Part shown: one piece after another, positions 53,972 through 61,169 of the stretch
Layout of the letters: each line of letters opens with the position of its first letter
Position numbering within the stretch: position 1 is the stretch's first letter
DNA from: Verrucomicrobiota bacterium
GTDB lineage: Bacteria > Verrucomicrobiota > Lentisphaeria > JABSQK01 > JAJFLO01
Assembly: GCA_021772615.1 (NCBI GenBank)
Contig: JAJFLQ010000115.1
Coordinates: forward strand, 51,919-115,918
DNA length: 64,000 nucleotides
Direction: 5' to 3'
Notes under the pieces: model-generated
What the model was told of the DNA's origin: nothing
What the model saw: the letters and a program-made list of their open reading frames with translations, nothing else
Databases searched by the model: none
Position numbers and translations under genes: made by a program

Positions 53972-54925
53972 TCAAGTAGTGGCAGTATCTTGCATTGCAC
54001 TGATCGGGGCAGAAGGCGGTTCCGGCAACGAAGCAGAATGTGGTATGTCGCTATGCAGTCGATGCCAGCGACGCGATTCGCGGCGGCGCAGCGATTCGAA
54101 TTTCGGTGGTTCGTCCGTGGCGAATTCGATCCGCTTGCCGGTAGCGGGATGGGAGAATGCGATTGCGACGGCGCTCAGAAACAGTCCTTTGCCGCGAAAG
54201 GCGGAGCCGGAGCTGTTGTACACATGATCACCAAATACCGGATAGCCCGCATATTGCAGGTGTCGACGAATCTGGTGTGTGCGTCCGCTCACGGGTTCGG
54301 CGGCAACCGTGGTGAGCCAATTGGAACGCACCGACCGGGTATATACCACACGACGAAATCGCGTCGTTGCGCTACGTCCCTCGATCGGGATGTCGACATC
54401 GAATGTGGTCAGTGTTCGGCCGCTTACGATGGCGTGATATCGCTTTTGGACGGTCCGCAGTTGGAACTGGCGGGACAACGAAACAAGCGCTGACGCTGTC
54501 TTTGCTACGACCAGCAATCCACTTGTCGGCGCATCGAGGCGATGTACGGCGCGCGGGCAGGGGAGGGCGTCAAGCGCGTGTGTCTGCTTCAAATTGAACG
54601 GTAGCGCGTTTTCGACCGTGCGGTAACGGTTTCCGTTTACCCAGAAACCCGGAGGCTTCACCACCACAGCAAGTGATGCATCCTGAAACACCACCTTCAG
54701 TTCCAGCGGAAAGACCTTTGCCACCCCGATGGGCGCGGTGAATGTTATCTCGTCACCAGCAGCAGGAACATAGTCGCTACGGCAACGGCAGCCGTTGAGC
54801 AGCAACCGGCCGGACTTCAGTGCCTTGCAAACACCCTTTCGTGATGCTATCACCGGAATTACGGCTGGTACATAGGCCGTTACATCACGGGACTCGGTAT
54901 TCGCACAGACTCGGTGGTGAATCAT
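53972..54925 (-). CDS. RluA-family pseudouridine synthase
   Basis: Converts uridine to pseudouridine in RNA. The 317-residue protein has an N-terminal S4-like RNA-binding segment (SRKGVCKALKSGRLLLNG), then the catalytic core with HRLDAPTSGLLVVAKT, whose Asp is the catalytic nucleophile, followed by KRYHAIVSG, VSGRTHQIRRHLQYAGYP with the RTHQIR motif, and VFGDHVYN. The rRNA or tRNA target (RluC/RluD-type or other) cannot be told. The C-terminal 40 residues are a low-complexity extension. A purine-rich GAGGAAGAGGG precedes the ATG at 54925. It lies 77 bases downstream of the MEKHLA gene on the same strand. Confidence 0.93.
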   Translation of the reverse strand: MIHHRVCANTESRDVTAYVPAVIPVIASRKGVCKALKSGRLLLNGCRCRSDYVPAAGDEITFTAPIGVAKVFPLELKVVFQDASLAVVVKPPGFWVNGNRYRTVENALPFNLKQTHALDALPCPRAVHRLDAPTSGLLVVAKTASALVSLSRQFQLRTVQKRYHAIVSGRTLTTFDVDIPIEGRSATTRFRRVVYTRSVRSNWLTTVAAEPVSGRTHQIRRHLQYAGYPVFGDHVYNSSGSAFRGKGLFLSAVAIAFSHPATGKRIEFATDEPPKFESLRRRESRRWHRLHSDIPHSASLPEPPSAPISAMQDTATT

Positions 54926-55002
54926 GGCACAATCCCTCTTCCTCTGGTGTCTGATCTAACGTCCGAGGCAAGACTGTGCCTGCCCGCCGCAGCCAGTCGC
55001 AC

Positions 55003-55497
55003 TTACACAAAGGTCCAGCGACTGAAGGTTGCGCCCTGTCCGCAATAGACGTTGTCTGTGTCATACATATTCCAGACCACAGCATCGTACACGCGGAAGC
55101 GGCGGCCGCTGCTCGATATACGGATACCGGTATAGTCGTCGATATAACCATTTTCCGTCACCCGCTGCAGCAGACGGCTGCGTTCATCCCGTTCGACGGC
55201 TTCGGCCGACTTGCGCGAGGGTAGCGTGGTGATGGCTCCCCAGTTCAGCTCGAACAGGCGCTGCGCGGTGAGGTTCGCGTAGTTGAAGACCGGTTCAGCG
55301 GCAGTGTTATGGGACAGGACAACAAACGGCGCTTCATACAGTGTTTTGGCGGCCGAAAAATTGGAGAGACCAAGTGGAACGAGGGTGCGTCCTGTAAGCT
55401 CGTTGAGGCTTTTCAGCAACACGGACACATGATCCGCGAGGTATTCGTTGTCGGTCGAGGGCGGTGGTGTCGTCGTATTATGCGCTTCAGTCGGCAT
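55003..55497 (-). CDS. MEKHLA domain protein
   Basis: A 164-residue protein containing the MEKHLA domain, a PAS-related module best known from the C-terminus of plant HD-ZIP III proteins and also found alone in bacteria. Recognisable blocks are APFVVLSHNTAAEPVFNYAN, LFELNWGAITTLPSRKSAE, VERDERSRLL and IDDYTGIRISSSGRRFRVYD, followed by VWNMYDTDNVYCGQGATF. As PAS-like domains often do, it may bind a small molecule; in bacteria its role is unknown. The ATG at 55497 overlaps the end of the PEP-CTERM gene by 11 bases, so the two are translated together; this pairing is unusual. Confidence 0.9.
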   Translation of the reverse strand: MPTEAHNTTTPPPSTDNEYLADHVSVLLKSLNELTGRTLVPLGLSNFSAAKTLYEAPFVVLSHNTAAEPVFNYANLTAQRLFELNWGAITTLPSRKSAEAVERDERSRLLQRVTENGYIDDYTGIRISSSGRRFRVYDAVVWNMYDTDNVYCGQGATFSRWTFV

Positions 55498-56212
55498 TCG
55501 CGAGGGCCGGATCGCGACGCGCATGCTGGACGCCATGCCTCCGGCAAAGCAGCAGCGCGACGAGCACCGCAAAGAACATCATATATGTACCCGGTTCGGG
55601 CACAATATTCGTCACTGTCACATTGTCAATCGTAAATTCTGCCACAGCATCGACATCGTTGCGGTCAAACATGAGTATGCCGTATTGCACCACATTTGCC
55701 AGGTCCAAAACAGAATCCTGACCCGGTGCGTCCAACGTGTTGAGTTCCAGAATGTTTTGACTGAATACGGTAGGCGCGCCAGTCGGACGAAAGAGGTCGC
55801 TGTCCTGCGTGCGGACGGCCGTGCCGTCGGCATCGACGATCTGGAAACCGATGACGCCGAGGGCGCTGCTGAAGTCAACTGTCGAACGTACGTTCAGTGA
55901 CAATGCGGTATCCGTACGCAGCTCAAGGCTGACCGAATCATGGATCATGCCGACACCGGGGAATCCCTGGACGGTTGCGCCGAAGTCCGCGACGGCAAAT
56001 GCCGCGTGGCTGCCGCCAACTCCGGAGCCTGCCTGGACGCCGCTGGACAATCGCTGAAGTCCGAAGAATGTGTACCCGTCGATTGATGCCGATTCGATAG
56101 GGCTGATCGCATTGAAATCATCGACGATAGTGAGAAAGCCGGCTTGTCCCGTAAAGGTCAGTGCGAAGGCAGTGGTAAACGTAGCCACAAAGAGCCGAAT
56201 TCGATGTTTCAT
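55487..56212 (-). CDS. PEP-CTERM sorting-signal exported protein
   Basis: An intact 241-residue exported protein. It has a signal peptide (MKHRIRLFVATFTTAFALTF), a beta-rich extracellular domain without cysteines or catalytic motifs (ASIDGYTFFGLQRLSSG; FTIDNVTVTN just before the end) and the tail NIVPEPGTYMMFFAVLVALL followed by the basic CRRHG. The VPEP motif, helix and Arg cluster form the substrate signal of an exosortase such as the one at 11854. The tail after the Arg cluster is about 18 residues longer than normal (ends RRDPALANAD), because the stop lies inside the following gene. AAGGAAC lies about eight bases before the ATG. A Val/Asp-rich repeatless fold of this type is common among Planctomycete/Verrucomicrobial PEP-CTERM proteins. 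Confidence 0.9.
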   Translation of the reverse strand: MKHRIRLFVATFTTAFALTFTGQAGFLTIVDDFNAISPIESASIDGYTFFGLQRLSSGVQAGSGVGGSHAAFAVADFGATVQGFPGVGMIHDSVSLELRTDTALSLNVRSTVDFSSALGVIGFQIVDADGTAVRTQDSDLFRPTGAPTVFSQNILELNTLDAPGQDSVLDLANVVQYGILMFDRNDVDAVAEFTIDNVTVTNIVPEPGTYMMFFAVLVALLLCRRHGVQHARRDPALANAD

Positions 56213-56634
56213 GATTTCACGGTTCCTTCTTTACTTGAAGCGACATATATTTCAGGATGATTGGTCACGATCGTCTATTCGAGAAACTATAAGCCGAAAT
56301 GTGGTCGCGCGCAAGCTCGGCCCAGTTTCTGAAGGAGCGGATTTGGGAGGAGTCAAAACGTGCCGATCTTTCTGGATCGGCAAATAATGTCGTGATCATG
56401 GATCGCACATTTGGTAAAGGGCGATGGCCTGGCGCCGACCGGTGCCGCGAGCCGAGCCGACACTAATGGGTTGCATCCCGGACGCCGCCAAACGCCGTGC
56501 CCGAGGCTCAGGGGCTACCTCGCATCGATGTACAATCATCGCCATTGACCGCGAAAATAGTTCGTTCAACCACGACCTGCCGCACAATCCGCAGCACTGG
56601 GCTTGGTGTGCCTCACCGCTTCAACGGCCCGCGC
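56213..56634. other. Gene-free stretch of 420 bases
   Basis: Short open frames on both strands overlap one another and show no family motif. It contains the promoter region of the PEP-CTERM gene on the - strand, in which I find no clear consensus hexamers. It lies downstream of the small leader peptide frame at 56635-56784, so peptide and PEP-CTERM gene are on the same strand. Confidence 0.4.
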
Positions 56635-56784
56635 TCAGCCTGGGCCGCTGCCATCGCCGTCGCATTTTCCGGGGATTCCGCCTGATACGGTGCCGCTGCG
56701 TCCACCGGCGACAAGCTCGAGGTCGTCTTCGGAAAGCTCGTCCGACTCGAGGAGTTCGGGCTTGACGGGACTGACAATATGCAT
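56635..56784 (-). CDS. Candidate RiPP/bacteriocin precursor with double-glycine leader
   Basis: A 49-residue reading frame that is too short for most gene finders. It starts MHIVSPVKPELLESDE and reaches LSEDDLELVAGG at residues 17-28, the hallmark of Nif11-like, nitrile-hydratase-like and other double-glycine leader peptides that are cut after GG. The 21 residues after GG are Gly/Ser/Asp-rich (RSGTVSGG, then IPGKCDGDGSGPG) with a single Cys, Thr and several Ser, suited to modification. The leader is shorter (28 residues) than full Nif11 leaders (about 60-70), so it may be a truncated relic or another leader class. No modification enzyme or peptidase-transporter is nearby. Upstream of the ATG an in-frame stop follows 12 codons earlier; no strong ribosome-binding site is seen. 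Function is inferred from the motif alone. Confidence 0.45.
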   Translation of the reverse strand: MHIVSPVKPELLESDELSEDDLELVAGGRSGTVSGGIPGKCDGDGSGPG

Positions 56785-56811
56785 CTCGCGATAATGAACC
56801 GATTCTTTCTT

Positions 56812-56994
56812 TTACGCAGTCGGCGTGTCCAACGTCCGACAAGCTCGCAGGGAGCAGGCGAAACAATCGCCGAAGTTGAGCCGTTCTCTATGGCCTGATC
56901 CAACCTCAATCTCACGCTTGCGCTTCTCACGACGATTGTATTTCGTATGCTTAACGTGGGTTATTACCGCAACGAGGCGACGACGGTGAACCAT
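56812..56994 (-). pseudogene. Remnant of a PIN-domain (VapC-type) toxin
   Basis: A 60-codon frame containing SGHRERLNFGDCFACSL. The segment matches the conserved C-terminal block of one VapC subgroup, in which 'gh.a.LNFGDCfaYALA' holds the last catalytic Asp. Nothing recognisable as the N-terminal Asp or the central Glu motif precedes it and the frame ends soon after, so only a fragment is left. It lies immediately upstream of the leader peptide on the same strand, in a region of decayed sequence. Confidence 0.45.
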
Positions 56995-57105
56995 GAGCCG
57001 GTTTCACAGGCTAACCTCACAATGACATTGGCGAGAGCCGACACAGAGGGTATTGTCCGCTGTGTGTTGGGGAGCAGTTCGAACTCCAAATGAAAATCAC
57101 GCCGC

Positions 57106-57777
57106 ATGAAAAATCCACTACTGAACCTGGCGCGAATCACGGTAGGGAGCTTGAAGGACCTGGCTCCCATACTGCTCGTGGTCATGTTTTTCCAGATCGC
57201 TGTCCTGCGACAACCCTTTCCCAATGTACAGGACATTCTCATCGGCGTCGTGCTCGTGCTGCTTGGCCTGACGTTTTTCATTAACGGCCTCGAAACCGGT
57301 CTTTTTCCCATCGGCGAGACGCTGGCGAACTCGTTCGCACGAAAAGGCAGTGTCTTGTGGTTGCTGGTATTCGCGTTCGCGCTGGGATTCGGAACGACCA
57401 TCGCCGAGCCGGCTCTCATCGCTGTTTCGGCGAAGGCGGCAACGATTGCGTCGGAAGGGGGCTTTATCGAGCAATGCGACGTCGCGCGGAAAAGGTATGC
57501 AGTGGGTCTTAAGCTTGCTGTTGCCTTTTCGGTAGGGTTGGCGATCGTCCTTGGCGTCGTGCGAATTTTGAAAGGCTGGCGAATCGACATAATGATCATC
57601 GTCGGTTACGTGCTGGTTGTGATCATGACAATTGTCGCGCCCAGGGAAATTATCGGTATTGCCTACGATTCGGGCGGCGTCACGACGTCTACGATCACGG
57701 TTCCGCTGGTCGCTGCGCTTGGTGTCGGTCTCGCGTCATCAATCAAGGGCCGCAATAGACGGAGCAAGACCTTTTAG
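57106..57777 (+). CDS. DUF1538 membrane protein (UmpA/UmpB-like), C-terminally truncated
   Basis: A 223-residue integral membrane protein of the DUF1538 family, members of which (UmpA/UmpB) act as Na+(Li+,K+)/H+ antiporters. It shows KDLAPILLVVMFFQIAVLRQ, the conserved FALGFGTTIAEPALIAVSAKA, GVVRILKGWRIDIMIIVGYV, and YDSGGVTTSTITVPLVAALG, then VGLASSIKGRN. In complete members the chain continues past this point with another hydrophobic segment ('..dgFGliafasl.P'); here it runs into RRSKTF and a stop. The following in-frame sequence is the tail of a P-II protein, so a deletion has removed the end of this gene and the beginning of the next. Whether the shortened protein is functional is doubtful. 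It precedes the mrp operon. Confidence 0.85.
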   Translation: MKNPLLNLARITVGSLKDLAPILLVVMFFQIAVLRQPFPNVQDILIGVVLVLLGLTFFINGLETGLFPIGETLANSFARKGSVLWLLVFAFALGFGTTIAEPALIAVSAKAATIASEGGFIEQCDVARKRYAVGLKLAVAFSVGLAIVLGVVRILKGWRIDIMIIVGYVLVVIMTIVAPREIIGIAYDSGGVTTSTITVPLVAALGVGLASSIKGRNRRSKTF

Positions 57778-57981
57778 GGGTTCACGCTGGAAACGCAACG
57801 GGATGTCTTGCTGTTCCTTGTCGCAGAACATTTCAGCCGACATATACTCGAGGAAATCGGCCGCGCCGGCGAGATCGATGAAAAGCCCGGCACCGGCATT
57901 GCCGTCCAGATAGACATTGAGAATGCCATCGTCGACTATCACGGACTGGTCATGAACGGGTTGCTCGAAATGTACTCGTAA
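57757..57981 (+). pseudogene. C-terminal remnant of a P-II-family regulator, separated by an in-frame TAG
   Basis: Directly after the TAG at 57775-57777, in the same frame, lie 67 codons reading GFTLETQRDVLLFLVAEHFS, then HILEEIGRAGEIDEKPGTGI and AVQIDIENAI. This is the second half of the P-II-like (GlnB/GlnK-fold) proteins that accompany DUF1538 genes, in which the sequence normally runs 'KTFFG.tLetQRDvllfLV'. Here KTF is kept just before the stop, so TAG replaces an aromatic codon. The first part of the regulator (its beta1-alpha1-T-loop) is gone. No usable start codon follows the stop apart from a TTG. It is a relic of a DUF1538-P-II pair. Confidence 0.75.
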
Positions 57982-58074
57982 GAATCGGGCATTGTTTCGC
58001 ACGACCATATATCGCAGTCAAACGCAATACCTGCTTCTGACGCCCAATCAACCGGCGTCACTGAAAAGCGTATC

Positions 58075-60387
58075 ATGGAAATATTCTGGATCATCCTGGG
58101 CATTCTCCTGGGAGCCTTATCGGCGACGACCGTTCATCGCGTCAGCGCGATGTATTCCGGCCGACTCCTGGCTTGTATACCGGCAACTGGTTTTATGTGG
58201 CTGCTGACGCGCGTGCCGGACATCCATGATCATCCGCTGCAAGGAAGCATCAGCTGGTTTCCGCAGCTCGGCGCCGACCTGAGTTTCCATGTGGACGCAC
58301 TTGGATTGTTGATGGCGTTGCTGATCACCGGCATCGGCGCGATCATACTGGCGTATTCCGGCGACTATTTGAAAGGCGATTCTCAGCAAGGCCGTTTTTT
58401 CGTCTTTCTCATGGTATTCATGGCGTCGATGTTAGGCGTCGTAACTGCGGATAATCTTATCCTCTTATTCGTCTTCTGGGAACTGACCAGCGTGTCTTCC
58501 TACCTGCTTATTGGTTATTATCACGAATCGGCGGAGTCCCGGTGGAAGGCGCTGCAGGCGTTGTTGGTGACGGGATTGGGCGGCGCTGCGATGATGGGGG
58601 GCCTGATCTTGCTCAACCGGGCAAGCGGAACGTGGACGATTTCCGAGATGCTTAACAGCGGCCTCAGCATAGCTGAGCACGCTTATTATCCGGCAATCGT
58701 GACACTGTTCATCATCGGTGCGTTTACAAAGTCGGCACAATTTCCATTTCATTTCTGGTTGCCCAATGCCATGGCGGCGCCGACACCTGTAAGCGCCTAC
58801 CTGCATTCGGCTACGATGGTAAAAGCCGGTGTCTTTCTGCTGTTGCGATTTACCCCGGTACTCGGTGGGACTTCCGCCTGGATGATCACGTTAACCGGAT
58901 TCGGTTCGATCACGATGTTGATTGGGGCCGTCAACGGCCTCCGGCAGACGGACCTGAAGAAAATTCTGGCCTATACGACACTGAGTGTGCTGGGTATGCT
59001 GGTGTTGCTGATCGGGTTGGGAACACCGACCGCTATCGCCTCGGCGATGCTCCTGTTGACCGGACACGCGCTCTATAAAGCGACGTTGTTCTTGACGTCC
59101 GGCATCATCGACCATGAAACGGGTACCCGCGATTTGCAACGGTTACGCGGGTTGCGCCGCGCCATGCCGATCACTGCCGCGATTGCCGGGTTGGCCGCAT
59201 TGTCGAAAGCAGGGCTACCGCCTTTTTTCGGATTCATCGGCAAGGAATCAATTTACAGCATCGGCTTCGCGCCCGGCGCAATGGTCGCTATTCTGCCGAT
59301 GATCATGCTGGCGAACATGATCATGTTCGCGTTGGCGCTATCGACCGGTTTTCATCCCTTTCACGGGGCCGTAACCAGTGACACGCCAAAGTCGCCGCAC
59401 GAGGCCGGACCGGCCATGTATCTTGGTCCATTGATTCTATCAGTTCTCGGACTGGTTTTTGGCCTCTTGCCGGGGATAACGGTGGAATCGCTCATCGGAT
59501 CTGCCGTTACCTCTATCTTAAGCACCGAGACCGACATACACTTGTCCGTTTGGCATGGATTCAATGTACCGTTATTGCTTAGTATCGCAACAATCGCGGG
59601 TGGCGTCGTGCTCTACCGGATGCGGGTTTGTTTTTGGTCGAAGGCCGACGAATCAGATCGGCGACGGCTCTCATTCGATCGCATCTATACGTTTATCTTC
59701 AACGGTTTCGTAGCAGTCGCCAAGTGCCAGACCAGGATTCTGCAGTCCGGCTATTTGCGAAATTATTTTATCATCATACTGAGCGTGACGGGAGCGATGA
59801 TCGCCTTCAACCTGATTGCTCTTGGTGGGCTGCCGCGGACATTCAATATTCGCGATGCCAAAATTCTGGATTGGGCGGCGTGTATCATCATCATGGCGTC
59901 GTTATATCCGGCGATTTTCGGCCGCTCGCGTATGACCGTATTGATCGCCCTCGGCGCCGTCGGATTCGGGGTGACGATGATCTTCATACTCCATGGCGCC
60001 CCCGACCTGGCGATTACTCAGATCGTCGTCGAAACATTGACTGTCGTCCTGTTCATGCTCGCGATCTATCGGTTGCCGAATTTCCGGAGTCACTCGACCC
60101 GAAACATGCGATTCTTCGATTCGGTATTCTCGGGCATTGCCGGTTTGTTGGTCACGTTGTGTGTATTGAAGGCACAACATGTGAAGCTTGCGCCGTCGGT
60201 TTCGAATCAATACAGTGAGTGGAGCTATTCCCTCGCGCACGGAAAAAATATTGTAAACGTTATTCTGGTCGATTTCCGTGCGCTCGACACCATGGGTGAA
60301 ATTTCCGTGTTGGCGATTTCGTCGATCGGGATCATGACACTCGTCCTTACCCGGACACGAAAGCGGCGAATGGAGAAACAAGAATGA
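58075..60387 (+). CDS. mrpA: Mrp/Mnh multisubunit Na+/H+ antiporter subunit A (with MbhD/MbhE-type C-terminus)
   Basis: A 770-residue membrane protein related to NADH dehydrogenase subunit 5/NuoL. It has about 18 hydrophobic helices; the proton channel block is DNLILLFVFWELTSVSSYLL and HFWLPNAMAAPTPVSAYLHS with the essential Lys in SATMVKAGVF, then GLPPFFGFIGKESIY. The C-terminal part contains the DUF4040/MbhD block MIFILHGAPDLAITQIVVET and the MbhE-like DTMGEISVLAISSIGIMTL. It uses the proton or sodium motive force for cation/proton exchange in alkaline pH or salt tolerance. It starts 93 bases after the P-II remnant and overlaps mrpB by four bases. Confidence 0.95.
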   Translation: MEIFWIILGILLGALSATTVHRVSAMYSGRLLACIPATGFMWLLTRVPDIHDHPLQGSISWFPQLGADLSFHVDALGLLMALLITGIGAIILAYSGDYLKGDSQQGRFFVFLMVFMASMLGVVTADNLILLFVFWELTSVSSYLLIGYYHESAESRWKALQALLVTGLGGAAMMGGLILLNRASGTWTISEMLNSGLSIAEHAYYPAIVTLFIIGAFTKSAQFPFHFWLPNAMAAPTPVSAYLHSATMVKAGVFLLLRFTPVLGGTSAWMITLTGFGSITMLIGAVNGLRQTDLKKILAYTTLSVLGMLVLLIGLGTPTAIASAMLLLTGHALYKATLFLTSGIIDHETGTRDLQRLRGLRRAMPITAAIAGLAALSKAGLPPFFGFIGKESIYSIGFAPGAMVAILPMIMLANMIMFALALSTGFHPFHGAVTSDTPKSPHEAGPAMYLGPLILSVLGLVFGLLPGITVESLIGSAVTSILSTETDIHLSVWHGFNVPLLLSIATIAGGVVLYRMRVCFWSKADESDRRRLSFDRIYTFIFNGFVAVAKCQTRILQSGYLRNYFIIILSVTGAMIAFNLIALGGLPRTFNIRDAKILDWAACIIIMASLYPAIFGRSRMTVLIALGAVGFGVTMIFILHGAPDLAITQIVVETLTVVLFMLAIYRLPNFRSHSTRNMRFFDSVFSGIAGLLVTLCVLKAQHVKLAPSVSNQYSEWSYSLAHGKNIVNVILVDFRALDTMGEISVLAISSIGIMTLVLTRTRKRRMEKQE

Positions 60388-60806
60388 CGTCGTTGATTCT
60401 GCGCGCCACCGCCCGGAGCTTGTTGCCGGTATTGCTGCTTTTCTCGTGGATCATCCTTTATCGGGGCCACAATCTGCCCGGTGGCGGGTTCATCGGCGGG
60501 CTCACTGCCGCTGCCGGTTTTATCATTGTCGGGTTGAGTGAAGACATCGAGCAAGCGAAACGAATACTGCGAATCTCGCCGCTGTCATTGATGGCTGTGG
60601 GCTTGCTTACGGCTGCGCTAAGCGGTGTCATCGGTGTCATGACCGGCGCGCCGTTCATGACCGGGATCTGGCTGAACACTTTCGAGATGCCGGTGGTCGG
60701 CACGATTCATCTGGGAACCCCGATGCTGTTTGACGTAGGCGTCTATCTTGCCGTCTGCGGGTTTTCATTGAATACACTGTTTACATTATCAGAAACTGAA
60801 GACTGA
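60384..60806 (+). CDS. mrpB: Mrp antiporter subunit B
   Basis: A 140-residue membrane subunit with four hydrophobic helices. Family sequence includes LPVLLLFSWIILYRGHNLPG, GGFIGGLTAAAGFIIVG and GTPMLFDVGVYLAVCGFSLN at the end. The start ATG overlaps the mrpA stop (ATGA). Required for the assembled antiporter in studied species. Confidence 0.95.
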   Translation: MTSLILRATARSLLPVLLLFSWIILYRGHNLPGGGFIGGLTAAAGFIIVGLSEDIEQAKRILRISPLSLMAVGLLTAALSGVIGVMTGAPFMTGIWLNTFEMPVVGTIHLGTPMLFDVGVYLAVCGFSLNTLFTLSETED

Positions 60807-60821
60807 TCGTCGGTACCCCAT

Positions 60822-61169
60822 ATGAATACGCTGATTGCCATTACTGTTGGTGTGCTTGCTGCTGCATCGATTTACTCGTTGCTCCGTTGCAGTATGATGA
60901 AATTGATCGTTGGCATTGTCCTCCTCGGACACGCGGTGAACCTGCTTATTTTCAGTGCCGGGGGACTACGTGACTCGACGCCGCCGATAATCGCCGAGAA
61001 TCAGGAGGTCCTGCGCCCGCCCCACGCCGATCCATTGCCGCAAGCCCTGGTTCTGACGGCCATCGTTATCAGTTTCGGTTTGATTGCCTTTTGTATCACG
61101 CTGGTCCAACGGACGTACGACATCGTTGGCGACGATGATATCAATGCGTTGGCGCGATCCGATTCATGA
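60822..61169 (+). CDS. mrpC: Mrp antiporter subunit C (NuoK-like)
   Basis: A 115-residue protein with three hydrophobic helices, homologous to NuoK. Landmarks are LLRCSMMKLIVGIVLLGHAVNL and LPQALVLTAIVISFGLIAFC. It starts 15 bases after mrpB and its stop overlaps mrpD by four bases. The charged loop between helices 2 and 3 (ENQEVLRPPHADPLP) is normal for this subunit. Confidence 0.95.
   Translation: MNTLIAITVGVLAAASIYSLLRCSMMKLIVGIVLLGHAVNLLIFSAGGLRDSTPPIIAENQEVLRPPHADPLPQALVLTAIVISFGLIAFCITLVQRTYDIVGDDDINALARSDS

Noticed and set aside
56964..57599. 211-codon - strand frame opposite DUF1538
   Set aside because: Mirror of a membrane protein gene, Ser/Thr/Arg-rich, no motif.
57775..57777. Recoding of TAG (amber read as an amino acid) between DUF1538 and the P-II tail
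   Set aside because: The P-II N-terminal half is missing as well, so a deletion plus nonsense codon in a relic explains it without recoding.
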